64,000 bases of DNA from Saturnia japonica (taxonomy: Eukaryota; Arthropoda; Insecta; Lepidoptera; Saturniidae). Below, in pieces: positions 1 to 12,059 of the stretch (position 1 is its first letter; each line of letters starts with the position of its first letter). Both the position numbers and the translations under genes were made by a program. The notes under the pieces were generated by a model. That model was not told where the DNA came from. It saw only the letters and a program-made list of their open reading frames with translations, and did not search any database. The stretch is taken from assembly GCA_033032175.1 (NCBI GenBank), contig CM065325.1:10196930-10260929 (forward strand), in the 5' to 3' direction.

Positions 1-653
1 GTGAATAACTGAAATAGTAATTATTGAAAACAGAAACTTTAGTCCGTATCAAAAGTAGAATTCAGTTTCGGAGGTATGCCACGATTTATTTTACAAGTCA
101 CAAATAGTTTTTTATGTATTTGCACTTATGTTTGTTTTGCTCACCTCGATTCTTTGCTATTAAAGTGTGTTTGCATTGCGAGGTGGGTGGTCTGCGGAGA
201 GCACTCGAGGCCTCGCTTGCGCCTTTACCTCACACTTCTGTCCGTCTCGTGCGTGATGCGAAACGAATACAAGACACGGTCATGACGTTGCAAACTCTTA
301 TACAGAAATAACAAAAAAATATATATAATAGGTTATGATAAAATTTCACTTAAACTTAGGATCGTAATTTTACATAAAAATATTATAGGTATTATTTTGT
401 CTTCTTAATATTAACATTATTATTTCCGGTTGTTTATCATATGAAAAACTAAATTGTAACAAAATATTAAATTAGTTTTTTAACTGTTATTCGATATTAT
501 CATTGCAGTAAGGTAGGTACAACAAAATAAAGTCAGCGTTTTATTTTAGCGTTCAACTCAGTTTTATTAACGTAATTATATATTTGACTTTTTTGTTGAT
601 AACTTAGGAAATTAGGATTTGTTCTGTAAAAAACTAAACGTCTAGTAATAATT
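1..653. other. AT-rich non-coding stretch
   Basis: No gene or known repeat is visible. A GC-richer pocket at about 175-290 stands out from the AT-rich surroundings and is open in two overlapping frames, but neither frame has a recognisable domain. It could be a repeat fragment or a small exon; nothing decides between them. Confidence 0.4.
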
Positions 654-888
654 ATACGAAATAATAATAACCATGACAGACATCACTTTCGCCTTCTAAA
701 CGATATTACTTCATTTATTGCTATCGTTTTTAAATAATCGAACGAATAAACTGAAGTGACGGAATCCTCATACGAAATAATAATAGTATGACAAACATGA
801 CTTTAAATAGCCTTATAAATTATATCATTGCAGATATACCTATATTCTTAAAATAATTGAATGAAACAAATGAAGAGACTGCTACATC
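654..888. repeat. Degenerate two-unit tandem repeat, about 116 bp period
   Basis: Two consecutive units start with ATACGAAATAATAATA (654 and 770) and keep matching in order through a CATGACA(G/A)ACAT block, a TTTTAAATAATCGAA / CTTAAAATAATTGAA block and a (C)TGAAG(T/A)GAC block. The units are clearly diverged, so the duplication is old. No coding potential is shared by the units. Confidence 0.6.
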
Positions 889-1290
889 ACCAAGAACGAT
901 TACAATAACCAAATATATTTTGCTATAAAAAAGGCAGGCATATGCAGTGCTTGAATGTAAAATTATACGTGCATATAAATAAACTCCACATAGATTTTCG
1001 CAGTCGTTTGTACCCGTCAAGGGATTATAAAATCAACGTGGGCCTAAACGCATCGATTCAACTTTACGGATAGCCTCCTGTTACACCGTTATTAAAACTA
1101 TTCTCGAAGCAGCTTTCATTTTTACGTCATATTTTTTGTTACATTTTTAGCAGATTTATAAAATGAAAATCGTATCACACTTGTAATAACACAATAAAAT
1201 CATAGAGTGTATAACTCTAATGTGTTGTTATTTAAAATAAAAAAACTTTTTGTACAGTGCTTAGTGAAATTGTATCAGTGATGAATTAAG
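889..1290. other. AT-rich non-coding stretch
   Basis: Nothing recognisable was seen here beyond AT-rich sequence. Confidence 0.4.
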
Positions 1291-1550
1291 TAATGATGGC
1301 TCAGTTGTACGGACTCCGCGTCGATCGACGTGAGTTCGAATCCCTGTAATGATCCTTAAGCTTTCGGTGATGGAAAAGATTGTGATTAAACCATAGCATG
1401 GTGGTAGGGTTTTTCATAATGCTCGCCTGGCTAGATACCACCCTCAAGTTGAAAATCTGTCCCCAAACACCACTAAGCGTGTTCCGGTACTTGAGAGCCA
1501 GTTTTCCTCTAAGCTTAGCGTGCTACCATCTTGGGCCACACTGCTACACC
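1291..1550 (+). repeat. SINE family 1, most complete copy (tRNA-derived)
   Basis: The left part looks like a tRNA promoter: an A-box-like TGGCTCAGTTG near 1298 and a B-box-like GAGTTCGAATCC near 1331. It is followed by a body containing a block around CCACCCTCAAGTTGAAAATC, then a tail with CGTGCTACCATCTTGGGCC. The body recurs at 32358-32555 (+) and, in reverse, at 30145-30295, 35681-35953, 38481-38700, 41396-41528 and 60200-60315. The head alone recurs at 48654-48717. The tRNA-like head plus high copy number supports a Pol III-transcribed SINE moved by a partner LINE. Confidence 0.75.
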
Positions 1551-1695
1551 TATAACGATTAAAAAAATTATAATAATATACAAAGATTTACAATGATAAT
1601 TTTTGATTATTGGTTAGTAATAAAAAAGTTCACACTAATTAAAGGATATATTAATATTTACACCGACAACGAACGGTTTGAAGACATCCTAGTTT

Positions 1696-1745
1696 GATAG
1701 ATATAAAGATAGAGATATAGATACAGATAGAGATACAGGGATAGA
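1696..1745. repeat. GATA-rich simple repeat
   Basis: Imperfect runs of GATA/GATACA (TAGATATAAAGATAGAGATA and following) form a short low-complexity tract. Confidence 0.6.
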
Positions 1746-1753
1746 AAAACCCG

Positions 1754-2170
1754 AGTTAATAGACGCGTTTTACCTGAAATAAAACGCATATTAAAATACT
1801 TCCCTTATTAGAAGCTTAATATTGAAAGCAGCGCATCAGTGTTTCCGTTGATTTCTCTTTCTACCTTGTATAGGCGCCTCTCGCAGGAAGCTTTTATATA
1901 TATTTTTCACAGAAAAATTTGGATATTTTAAAAGACTGAGAAAACTATTGTCACATGATTAATCGTACAATTTAGTGACGTCGGCATAAAATAAGTTTGT
2001 TGTTAAGACTTGGCATTGTGTCAATATAAATTACCTGAGTACATGTATACTCTAAAGAATACACTTGTACTTAACAACCAAAATAACAAGGGAAGTATTT
2101 TAATATGCGTTTTATTTCAGGTAAAACGCGTCTATTAAACTACTGTCCGTTATTAGAAGCTTAATATTGA
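1754..2170. repeat. Inverted repeat with 53/54-bp arms plus 21-bp direct repeats
   Basis: Left arm 1754-1806 and right arm 2088-2141 are reverse complements along their whole length, apart from one extra T in the right arm. Each arm is followed, in the same orientation, by an identical 21-bp word containing TTAGAAGCTTAATATTGA (1805-1825 and 2150-2170). The spacer has no open frame. The layout suggests a foldback-type insertion or a local inverted duplication; I cannot assign a family. Confidence 0.75.
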
Positions 2171-2249
2171 GACCTGTTTGTTATCGCCTGGTGAACACGC
2201 CAATGTGATATGCCATAGTGGGTATATATCTATACGCCAATATGATAGC

Positions 2250-2574
2250 TGAGGATATAGGGAGTAACTTAGGCTACTTTTATTTTAGAAAAAGAACTAG
2301 GGTTCCGCACAAATAAATAAAAACTGGTCATAGTGAATCAATTCGGGCGCTTAAATGGCTTATGCTGAGTAAACCATAAGAGATATAGCAAATTAATGAA
2401 CTACATAATTATAGGCATTAAAAAGACCTACAAAAAAGTCCGGGTGAGTATACATCTATCTTCTAAGGAACACCCACAATAAGCATTTTTTTCTTTAAAA
2501 TAGCCGGGAGCGGGGGAGCAAGATTCGCGCGGACATTCTTTAGTCCACGAGAGCGAAGCCACGGGCACAGCTAG
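2250..2574 (+). mobile_element. Helitron-like repeat, 5'-truncated copy
   Basis: The body (GTAACTTAGGCTACTTTTAT, then an AATCAATTCGGGCGCTTAAA block) matches the elements at 4556-5043 and 8358-8903 in order. The end has GAGAGCGAAGCC, then GGGCACAG, and CTAG at 2571-2574 followed by T. A GC-rich hairpin just before CTAG|T is the known 3' hallmark of Helitrons. The 5' portion is missing, so the family call rests on the 3' end and on comparison with the longer copies. Confidence 0.55.
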
Positions 2575-3744
2575 TGTATCAATAAAACAGATACACTTAG
2601 TGTGAATATGATCTCGAAAGATTTTTTTTGTTTTGAATCCGGGAGTTATCAACTTTTGGGAAATTGTTTTAAACACTTTATATGTTGAAAATAACACCTA
2701 TGATTTTTTTTTTCATTAACACACTACCATAAAAAGCGATTTCAAAATTAAGTTATTTTGTATGTTAACAGTGACAAGTTTGACATGGTAACGTCACGTT
2801 TTCTAATCGGGTTTTGAAATCATGTGACTCAGACAAAAACATTAATTTTCCAAAGGGAAAATTAAATAAATAAGTATACAATTTATTTTTCCAAATTTGT
2901 ATTGTTTTAGGCTTTTTATCTATAGACCAATATTAATCAATAATTTACTTTAATTTTTAAACATACAGTCAACTCGTGGATTGGAGTGATGAGTGAACGA
3001 ACAATTCAGTTTAGCAAAATTTAACTAATATACACGTTACGTTACACGTCCGTGTAATATTGATTCTGCGTACAATAGGTAACTTTTTATTTTGTAGTCT
3101 TTACTGTGTCCCCACATCCATACATTTGAAATATGAACGGGTGTGCATGGTATGTACGGGGGTGTGCGGGTCGGGGAAAGCGGGTTCTGAGTAAATATTA
3201 GCAGATGTAAGTGGATGGAGCTGCAGCCGCTAGGCGCCACCCCTACGTGACGTCACTGCCGCATGGGGGTTTGATTCTTGTACCGGCGTTGTTAATTTTT
3301 AATGCGCGCGGTGAATTATTATAATGAATTGCAATGTCTTTAGTGTGCGTTCCGACTTACATAATTTTGCCAGGTATTACTTTTAAAAGAATATTACGTG
3401 CTAAAATTTATCCTGAAAAAACTTATTTTATTAGAAAGGTTTAAGTTTCTTGCTTGTAGACTTAAAACTGATCGAACTTAAAGACATCATGAACAATCAT
3501 AAGATATCAATAAGACTCATAAGCCCATTATAAGATATAATATTAAAATCTGTATCTGTAGCGTTGTGAATTCTCTGAACACTCGTTTATTTTTAGCAAG
3601 AATTAAGAAAATGAATTCGGTAAGCCGTATTCAAAATACCACTTATTATCAATTTACGTTATAAAAATTGTTTTTGAATACATTTTCATTATTTTATTAA
3701 TTTTCATCTGACATATGATATATTTAATATTCCCTCCGCTACCT
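2575..3744. other. Mostly AT-rich non-coding stretch
   Basis: No gene was recognised. A GC-richer pocket at about 3100-3280 (CCCCGACCCGCACACCCC when read on the minus strand) is open on the minus strand for about 67 codons but has no recognisable domain and is Pro/Thr rich. It is more likely repeat-derived than a gene. Confidence 0.4.
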
Positions 3745-3930
3745 TTAACTTTTTATACCAGGCAAACAAGCGTACGGCCCTCCTGATGGTACGCGGCTAC
3801 AGTATCCTATGAACGGTTGTAATAACACAGGTATCACTAGCTCTAGCCCTGGAGCACAACACAAGATTATTGGGCTGCGATCTTCTGTAGGGTGGAGGTA
3901 TAGGTACCACCAGTCGGGCTGCTCCAACTA
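3745..3930 (-). repeat. Interspersed repeat fragment, probably LINE-derived
   Basis: This is a GC-richer block containing CCCTCCTGATGGTACGCGGC and GGAGGTATAGGTACCACCAG, with sharp compositional edges against AT-rich flanks. Similar phrases (CCTGATGGTAAGC) recur at 50046-50255 and 54605-54720. The minus strand is open for about 60 codons, but I take this as a relic rather than a gene. The family is not identified. Confidence 0.45.
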
Positions 3931-4555
3931 GAGAGTAGTCTCCAAAGAAATTGCTCTGTTAATATCTCTCTGATAATTTAAATTATACTTTTTAATTATT
4001 TTTTTTTAATTATGTAAGACATAATATTCCCCCGCTCCCTTTGTAACTAAAAGTAAGAAAACTTTGAACACTCCCTGATACATTATTTTAAATGCTAATT
4101 AATATAAAGGCTTACATGTGAATGGTCCGCGTAGACGATGTTAGTCCATATCGAGTTTACTCTTACAATTAACGCTCGCACAGCACTCGGTATGTAATGA
4201 GTTAATTGAAGTGCAAAAACCTTACTAACTTGTTTAACACAAAGGGTTTAATGGGTTCAGTCAGGTGCACGAGAAACTGCTCGTTGACTATAGATTTATT
4301 GTTCAACTAAAAGTGCCCTACGGTATCATCACCCGTGTTAAATTTATTGGCCTATAGCTTTCTAGATTGCCTGACGTTCATGCTTATCACTTCGGTGCTT
4401 AGGGTCACTAACCTTCCTTAATAAATGGCCTATAAAATGCAAAAATAATAATAATAAATAATCAAATCTAACTTTTAGTGCGAGATAACGAGTTTTAAAA
4501 TAAACAAAAATATCTTTTATACTTTCTCATATTATGTCGTTTCTATGTCTGTATA
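3931..4555. other. Non-coding stretch with short repeat relics
   Basis: AT-rich, with a small AAT-rich simple tract near 4443-4465. The block 4350-4440 begins and ends with near-identical words (TGGCCTATAG and TGGCCTATAA), probably a repeat relic. No gene was seen. Confidence 0.35.
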
Positions 4556-5043
4556 TCTACATAAAATTGAAGTGTCTATTTGTAATGTCAAAATAACAGC
4601 TTTTTAATAAATGCATATGAACGTTTAAACGGATACCTATAAAAAATCACCCATTTTTTAAATTTTTTGTCTGTCTGTCTGTTTGTTCTGAGTAATCTCC
4701 GAAATGGTTGGGCCGATTTTGACCTGCATGTAGCTGATATTATAAGGAGTAACTTAGGCTTACTTTTATTTTAGAAAATGAAGTAGAGTTCCGCAAAAGT
4801 AAAAACTGGTCTTGGTGAATCAATTCGGGCTCTTAAATGGCTTTTGCTTCGAGATATAGCAAATTAATGTACTACATAATTAAATAAAACCCACAAAAAA
4901 GTCAGCGAGAGTATATTTCTAAGGAACACCCACAATAAGCGTGTTTGTCTTTAAAATAGCCGGAGCGGGGGATCAAAATTCGCGCGTGTGCCATAATGAC
5001 GGCATTATGTAGTCTACGTGAGCGAAGCCGCGGGCACGGCTAG
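4556..5043 (+). mobile_element. Helitron-like non-autonomous element
   Basis: The proposed start is TCTACATAAAATTGAAGTG directly after an A (4555), and the end is CTAG (5040-5043) before T. This fits the rule that Helitrons start TC, end CTRR and insert between A and T without target duplication. A GC-rich segment (GAGCGAAGCCGCGGGCAC) precedes the end. A (GTCT)n tract lies near 4668-4683. The body matches 8358-8903 over most of its length and 2250-2574 in its 3' half. No helicase or Rep gene is present. Confidence 0.65.
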
Positions 5044-8000
5044 TCGATAATATAACACTAAATTATTTTTATGATCCTGTCTGGATTTCGTTTGTTCAAC
5101 GCACCTATACTCAGGTAGGTGCGTTTTCTTCGCTCATAACAGACCAAACTAAAACACTTGTTGCATAGTTTAGTTAGCGATTTCATATTTTCAGATAAGT
5201 TTAACAGTTTCACTTTTAATAAAGGGAATCGTTTGTCGACACTACCCGGCGAACCTTTCGCACGAATTATTATTTCGCAAACTACTTTGCTAATCACGTC
5301 GTAATTTCCTCTTCATTTTCAAATCTAAAATTAATAATACACTTTTTTCTGAAATATATATACGAATTATATTGATCCAAGTGACTGAAATAACTTTTAA
5401 CTTACCTTTGCAGTATAATTTTCGTCAATAAAATCAAACGAACATAAATTCATCCAAGTAACTTAAATCACTTCAGCGCTAATTATATTATATTTTTGAT
5501 ACAACTTCAATCACTTTTGCATAAATTTAGTTCATAGCCCAAAAAGTCATATACATAACTAAGTTTTTCCAAAAATGTTACTTGGATCCAATGACATTCT
5601 TTATATAATATAATTGCTTAAAGAATATAATTGCTTGGATCACTTCTGTTTTAACTAGCCAAATAGTAGTTTATTATAATTATCAATTAATCACTACCCC
5701 ACAAAGCATAAAGTGATTTCTAAGTTCACTAATGTCCGATGACACTGAAAATATTAAGGTAAACCATAAAATAAACGATTCGTGATGAAATATTATCTAA
5801 GCTCTATCTAAAAGTATCTATAAATCACTATCTAATTATCTATGTAAAAGTAATTTAATTTAATTTAACCTAACCATGTTAATTTGTCGATAGTTTAATT
5901 TATTATTTTCTTGCATCTACAACAGTTACTCAGTATAATTATTAAAAGTGTTATACATATGAATAATTTTACTACAAATACTGTTTATGAAAATGTATAT
6001 TAAGGTGTGCAAGAGATATGCTCTAACGAAACTCACGGAAACCACGTTTGGGCAGCGGCCTTAAAATGTTGCTCCAAAAATAATAATAATACGGTATCTA
6101 CTTAAATTTAACAACAACGGTTTAAGATGCGTAGCATAATGCTACGTTTGTGATATAAGAATGCCCGATACTAAATATTTTTCATAAACAATTCTGATTT
6201 TGGTATGTTAGTAAAAATTGATTCACCTTTAAAAGTATTTCATTCTAAGGACTTCGATGCTGATGGTAGTTTTACTTTTCTTTTACATATTTCTGTTTAA
6301 AGCGGTATATACTTTTCACAAATACTCACGAAAGCGGAAGGATGAAAAATGATACGTCATTATAAAAACAATTTCTTTATTAATAGATAAAATAATGATC
6401 TTAATCGTTTTGCACATAAGTAAAAAATTAGGGGTTGAAACTGTTTTAGGTCCCTCCACTAAGCTTAACGTGTCCACTGTTTTGGGCCTTATCGTCAGTT
6501 GAGATTGTGGGCTTAACCTATAAACGTTTAAAAAAAAACCATTTTAAGTGTATTCTTAAATAGTTACGTTAATTATCGATTAAATGCTTTTGAATTCAAA
6601 AGGTTGGCAGTAAAGATAGGTTTTAACCTTAGACTAGCATTTTATAGGCCATAACTTGCGCGGTCAGCAAGCCGTGTGTAGGAATACATTAGCGGGTCCC
6701 AAAACTGCTCTCAGCTGTACACTCTTCTACACGACCACCCATAATATTATACGTATCATCACGGCATATGCCTCCTGGATATACGCAGGTTTTATATTTC
6801 ATGTCAAGAACTTTATCGTGAAACGGGTAATTTGTGCACACTTTTCATTGTAGGTAGGTACTACAGAAAAATCAATAGAAAAATTACAATAGAGGCATAT
6901 ACCGAATCTTAAGGGATTCTGACTACATATTTTGTTTCATAGTTGACAGGCCTCGTCCACACCCTACAGTTGAACCGAAAGGTTGCGGGTTCGATCTTCC
7001 CACATGATTGATTTTTATGTAATGAACATAACCGTCAGTTTTGTGGCTGGGTGGATAACTTGTTGGGTTCGCGTCACATCCCCTCTGCGTGAGGGATGGG
7101 GGGGGGGGCGTGACATTTCCCGGTTTGGACGAGCTATTTTATCACGGCCGCTTGAGGTGCTGGGTCTTCAAATGAAACACGAGCTCTTCGTTTTACTGAG
7201 GCGTTCGCAGGACGACCAATCGTCTCTTATGTCGTAGCTGTGTACCCGATGACTCGAACCGTACCCGATACGATTTCTCCGAGCTTAAGTAGTCCGGAGA
7301 GTTACCGTATACAGAGCCTCTATTTTTATTCCATTTTTTATATCTATTTTTTACTTTGGTCGCCGTGTTTGCCGCTTTATATTTATTTCTCCATATAAGT
7401 TATGTATACAAGTTACACATCAAATTGTTCCTTATTGTAATTCCTATCTATTAAATATCAATACATTACCTACTTTTATCACATATTCCATACACAAGCA
7501 CAAACAATAGAAATTACGGCGGTTTCACCGTGTTTCGATATTACATTAAATATGAAATCGTACATTTTTTCCATTTAAACTTATTCAAAACATTTTATCC
7601 ATTTTGTCGTAATTCTAATGGTATACATGTTACACATAATACATAAGCACCTATATAATACATAATACATGACACGTAATTCGTAATGTAGCGTAGTTGC
7701 TAACATTTTCTTTATAAATGTATTTCGTTTCTTTATATTAATGTTACCTTACTATTCTTAAATATATGACACATAATAATACATATATCAGTCGCCAAAA
7801 TAACTTATAATTTATTTTAGTATACAGAAAAAAATGAAGCACGTCATCTACATCGATATAGATTTTTTTTAACTAACTGAATATTTTAGAATAATATATA
7901 ATTGTTTTTCGTTTTGTTATCTCTGCTTTAATTTGGCCATCCGAGCTAAACATAGCAAGTAGCTATTCAATATTTTTTTTTTGTTTTTATTCAAAAGATA

Positions 8001-8073
8001 CTGTAATATAACCTCTTTTTTGTATTAAAACCTCATTCCTAATTGATTTGTTTCGATAATGTCATTGTTTCAG
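5044..8073. other. Long AT-rich stretch, probably intronic or intergenic
   Basis: No gene was recognised. Relics seen: repeated GATCCAAG/CTTGGATC words between 5370 and 5645; a SINE family 1 tail remnant near 6455-6500; a tRNA-like B box (GCGGGTTCGATC) at about 6986-6997, with a poly-G run (9 or more G) near 7100. A frame open at 6983-7237 (+) follows the tRNA-like piece and has no known domain. If the exon at 8074 has upstream partners, part of this region is its intron. Confidence 0.4.
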
Positions 8074-8168
8074 AGTTCCCTTCGAGCCTCTGAAACGGAT
8101 AAGCGACTTATGATGGATCGCATTATAAAATTAGAAGACGAATTACGTCTACTTAAGGTCACTAATGG
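8074..8168 (+). CDS. Internal exon A of a coiled-coil protein gene (unidentified)
   Basis: The exon is bounded by a good acceptor (pyrimidine-rich tract ending TTTCAG at 8073) and a donor (GTAAGT at 8169). It is 95 nt, starts in phase 0 and leaves two bases. It is open in that frame and translates as SSLRASETDKRLMMDR then IIKLEDELRLLKVTNG, a charged stretch with heptad-like Leu/Ile/Met spacing expected of a coiled coil. Its phase joins exactly to exon B at 8968. Codon usage and GC content differ from the AT-rich surroundings. The pattern DKR..M..RI..LE.EL is generic for coiled coils; I considered myosin-phosphatase-type C termini but cannot support that. No start or stop codon is in this exon, so the gene extends both ways. 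Confidence 0.7.
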
Positions 8169-8357
8169 GTAAGTTATCTAAAAAATTATTGAAATGTCTC
8201 GCAATTTGTAGTATTTTAAAAACTTTCCTGGCTACGTAACTTCGAACCAATATAAAATCGGTAACACAATAAAACGAGTTTTGTCGGTAATCATTAAAAA
8301 TAATGTTATTTAAATCACAAACAAAATTAATCTTTTCTTTTCTCTAAATGTACTTAA

Positions 8358-8903
8358 TCTATGAATTTAATAAAATTGAAGTATCTCTTTGTAATGTCAA
8401 AATAACTTATTACTAAATGCATATGAAAGTAAATGCGATACCTATGACAAAAAAAAACCATTTTTAAAAATTTTGTCTGTCTGTTCCGGGTAATCTCCGA
8501 AACGGTTGAACCGATTTTGACGGGACTTTCACTAGTAGACATTTAATTTTATAATGAATAAGTCCGGCTATTTTTTTAGTAAAAAAGCAAAATAATTAGG
8601 GTTTCGCGCAAATAAAATAAACGAAAGTAGCAGTGTAACTTAGGCTAAATTTATTTTAGAAAAAGAATTAGGGTTCAGCACAAATTAAAAATATGGCCAA
8701 GATGAATCAATTCGGGCACTTAAATGGCCTACGCTGAGTAAACCATAAGAGATATATAAAATTAATACAAAAAAGTCTGCGAGAGTATTATAAAATAAGT
8801 TTTTTTGTCTCTAAAATAAACGCGAGCGGGGAGCAATATACGCGCGTGTGCTCGACCGATGGCATTATGTAGCCCACGAGAGTGAAGTCGCAGCCACAGT
8901 TAG
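8358..8903 (+). mobile_element. Helitron-like element inside the intron between exons A and B
   Basis: It starts TCTATGAATTTAATAAAATTG after an A and ends TTAG (8900-8903; one change from CTAG) before T. Its body matches 4556-5043, including the CTGTCTGTTCCGGGTAATC region and the AATCAATTCGGGC block. A 40-bp internal segment near 8600-8660 (AATTAGGGTTTCGC and later AATTAGGGTTCAGC) appears partly duplicated. It makes up about 546 of the 799 intron bases, so it accounts for most of the intron length. Confidence 0.6.
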
Positions 8904-8967
8904 TTAGGTATATATATGTAAATAGTTAATCAGTAAATCTAATAAGTACCTACACATTGATCTACAG

Positions 8968-9096
8968 AATTGATTCAAACGACAACAAAATAACGAACGG
9001 AAATTATGAAGACGCCGAAACTGAACGTCTGCGTTTGCGTAAAGAAGTTGCCGAGATGCGTAAAGGGAAGCAAAACGCAGAGGAGCACGCTTACAA
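8968..9096 (+). CDS. Internal exon B of the same coiled-coil protein gene
   Basis: The acceptor is TCTACAG ending at 8967 and the donor is GTAAGA at 9097. The 129-nt exon begins with one base completing the split codon from exon A (GG|A, Gly) and again leaves two bases. The frame is open: IDSNDNKITNGNYEDAE, then TERLRLRKEVAEMRKGKQ, then NAEEHAYK. The first third is polar and Asn-rich, perhaps a linker; the second part is a highly charged helix with Leu spacing typical of a coiled coil. Matching splice phases across two exons make a real gene likely. I could not find the next exon, which must begin with one codon-completing base. Product not identified. Confidence 0.7.
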
Positions 9097-11659
9097 GTAA
9101 GATGATAAGGTGACATTATTAGTGTAAAAAAATGTGTAAATTTTTCGGTACAATTTTGATATCTGGCCTAATAATAGTAAACAGCTTACTTAACGTGTTG
9201 TAAATAATGAAAACTTTTTGGAAGTAACTTCTAATAATAGCTATTGGTCTTGTTAACTTTTAACCTTTTTGAGCGGCTTAATGAAATAATTGCATACGCT
9301 GAAAAAATAACACAGGCGTCATCTTAGTACATTTTGAAGTACATATGTACATCTGTATGAAAAAATATCAACGCTGTCAAGTGGTCTTCCTTCTGGTTTA
9401 ATATTTATTCAAATTACTGTTGAAATGTATCGAACGCTTATTATGACATATGACTATAGTTTATTCCAAAATGAATGCTACGTATCTTCTTAAAGATCTT
9501 AAATTATTATAAATGATCAATTATAATAGCAACAGCAACAAATATAATTTTAATTTGATACTTTAATAATAAATTCACCGATAACGAATTTTTGTAACAG
9601 AAAAATCATTTTTTTTTTTACGCTAGTATATTTTTTTAGGTAGTAACCAAATAGGAAAATAATTATAATACCTTAAAAATAATAACATTTTATTTGTTAT
9701 TGATTGCATTAATGCACCCCTACTTACAGAAATGTACGGAAATGTTGTTTGTTTTTCATAGCACCTAACAATATGTATTACTCAATATCTACTATCACGC
9801 ATGTATTTTCATTATTTAATACTTAGTCGATTCATAAAATGAAAATATTTGTCGGAGAGAGCTTAAGATTAAATCTATTCCAGACTGGAACGTTTAGTAA
9901 CGCAGCTACGTTCAAAATTCAACGGTCTCCAATTAATAACCACGAACGGACCCGAATCTCTGCCGAGCGAACCTGAACACGAGACGAACAACCGAGCTCG
10001 GCGAACGAGCGTCAACTCGACCAATAACGCGACGGTTGTGTTCGGGCCTGTTACCGACTTGTAGCGAATGGAATTCGGACGCATCATCTGCATCCTTACT
10101 GCCGATTTATTCTGGTCTATATTCTATAAGATTTCCAAGAGGAGGTGGTTTGTGAATTTTTAATCTATAAGTATTATCTTAGGACAAAGGAATTGACGAT
10201 TTTAATCTAAAATAACAAGGATGACATTTTTCTATGCGCCAGTTCTTTAGAATACTTTACCAGCGATAATTGGTTATATTTCGTTTTTTTTTTTAATTAA
10301 TATAAAGGCAAACAAATTTTTAATTAATATCAAGGCCAACGGATTTCATGTAAATTTGGTTTACGTCAATCAAAAAATTAAACACACTGTCAACTTTCTG
10401 CAATTTGCTTGATAATTAAAATATTCGAAGGACTTATTGAAATATATACCGCATATAATATGTTAATTTGAATCTCATCGCTACACTATTTTTATTGTTT
10501 TCTATTTAACGAATTACTTTAATATTAAATGCAATAATTCGCTGGCCAGAAATATTTTTGATTTTGATAATGTTGATTTAGTGTCTTTTAACGTTTAGAC
10601 TTTTAAGACATCTAATATTCATTGCGAATAGCTTCTGATAGAAAACGTGTACTGTACATTTTAAAAATCTAAAAATAGTAAGTATTGTATTGGTAATTAT
10701 TATAAACAAAAAAACAATTCGATTTTTTTTTTTTTTTGTGTCAGTAATCATAATTTGGTGCTTATTTAGCTGGTGTTTGTTTTTCTTTGACACATAACAC
10801 CTATAACATTTCGTCGTTACACCATAATGAAAGTATATATTAAGATATTATATTACCATGATGCTCATTTTTGTAACATTTGTGATGTTTTTGTCTCAAA
10901 TTTTGTTTATAGTTTAGAATTTTAGACGAGTACTAGTTTAATACTTGCTAATTGTGTTAAGTATTATTTCTTTCTTCATTTACTGTATTAATTGTTGTTA
11001 TCCATATTTTGAAAGTATTTATATTAATTAATCCTTCTATCAAATGATTTACAACTAACACATAAACTTAATCCTTTTCCATAAAACATTAATAAATACC
11101 TTTTTTTTCAATCTTTATATTGTATTGACAATCACACATTACATCTCGTTACAGTGATGTTCTGTTTAAAAAAATATTTGCTAATATGGCTACTGCGCTA
11201 TGCTACGGGCGGTCCTGCCGCGAAAATAAACCGCTCATAGTTATGCCTGTTATATGGAGTGCAAGCGTCAATTTACTCTCGGCACTCCGTTGATAGTGTT
11301 GTGCAGTACAATGAACTGAAATTATGCTCCACGGCTTACTGCCGATTTCTGCGGCATACCCGCGCGGCAAACACGCCGAACATGCCGCCGGCATAGTGTG
11401 TCGGTATCTTTACGTTGATGTTGTTTATTGAAAATGATCTTCACAATCAAACATCATGTTGGAGTTTGCAATTTTCAGCCAGTTGGCTTTTGACACCTTC
11501 CGATTATATTGTTTGATATTTGTTGTTCATTTTTCGCCAATGTCTTCTTTGGTTTTATACATTGTACTCTTACCGGTGGACTAACCTACGCTTTGATCAC
11601 TCTTCGCCTTAAATATCAGTTTAGTTGACTTTTACAAATGTACGCTATTTCGTATAAAT
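9097..11659. other. AT-rich stretch with two GC-rich pockets
   Basis: No further exon of the coiled-coil gene was found. About 9885-10100 is CpG-rich with repeated CGAAC/CCGAG words and is open on the minus strand for about 72 codons without a recognisable domain. About 11195-11400 is a second GC-rich pocket with CGCGCGG and GCCGCCGGC words and partial inverted similarity between its ends (CTATGC..GGGCGG against its right end). Both could be degraded mobile elements. A 14-bp poly-T run lies near 10723-10737. Confidence 0.35.
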
Positions 11660-12020
11660 CAGGGGTGTTGATGGATCTACGTAACCGTAATTAATACCAT
11701 CGGATATCCCATATAAAAATATCCGACACCGTAACTGTATACGATATATATGTTTAGAATCATTCCGGACAAGGACGCAGTCGAATACCAAAACATACTT
11801 AAAAAATTAAGTAAGTAATAATTATCTAAAATAAATTTAATATTGCTCATACATATTTTTAAATAATAGCTATTTTCCCATATCGTATTATCCATGTGAT
11901 AAATAAACTAATTTCATATCCGTATCCAAAACTGACTAAAATACTCTTAAAATATCTATATCCAGATCCGGAATCTCATGTCCGTAATATCCCTGATATA
12001 TATATAATATATATATAATA

Positions 12021-12059
<39 letters not shown>

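Noticed and set aside
1291..1340. Possible functional tRNA gene (A box and B box present)
   Set aside because: The segment is the head of a multi-copy SINE, and the sequence between the boxes does not form a cloverleaf with a sensible anticodon arm.
8074..9096. Assignment of the coiled-coil exons to a myosin-phosphatase targeting subunit
   Set aside because: Only a generic heptad-like pattern is shared; no diagnostic ankyrin repeats or C-terminal motif is in the window.
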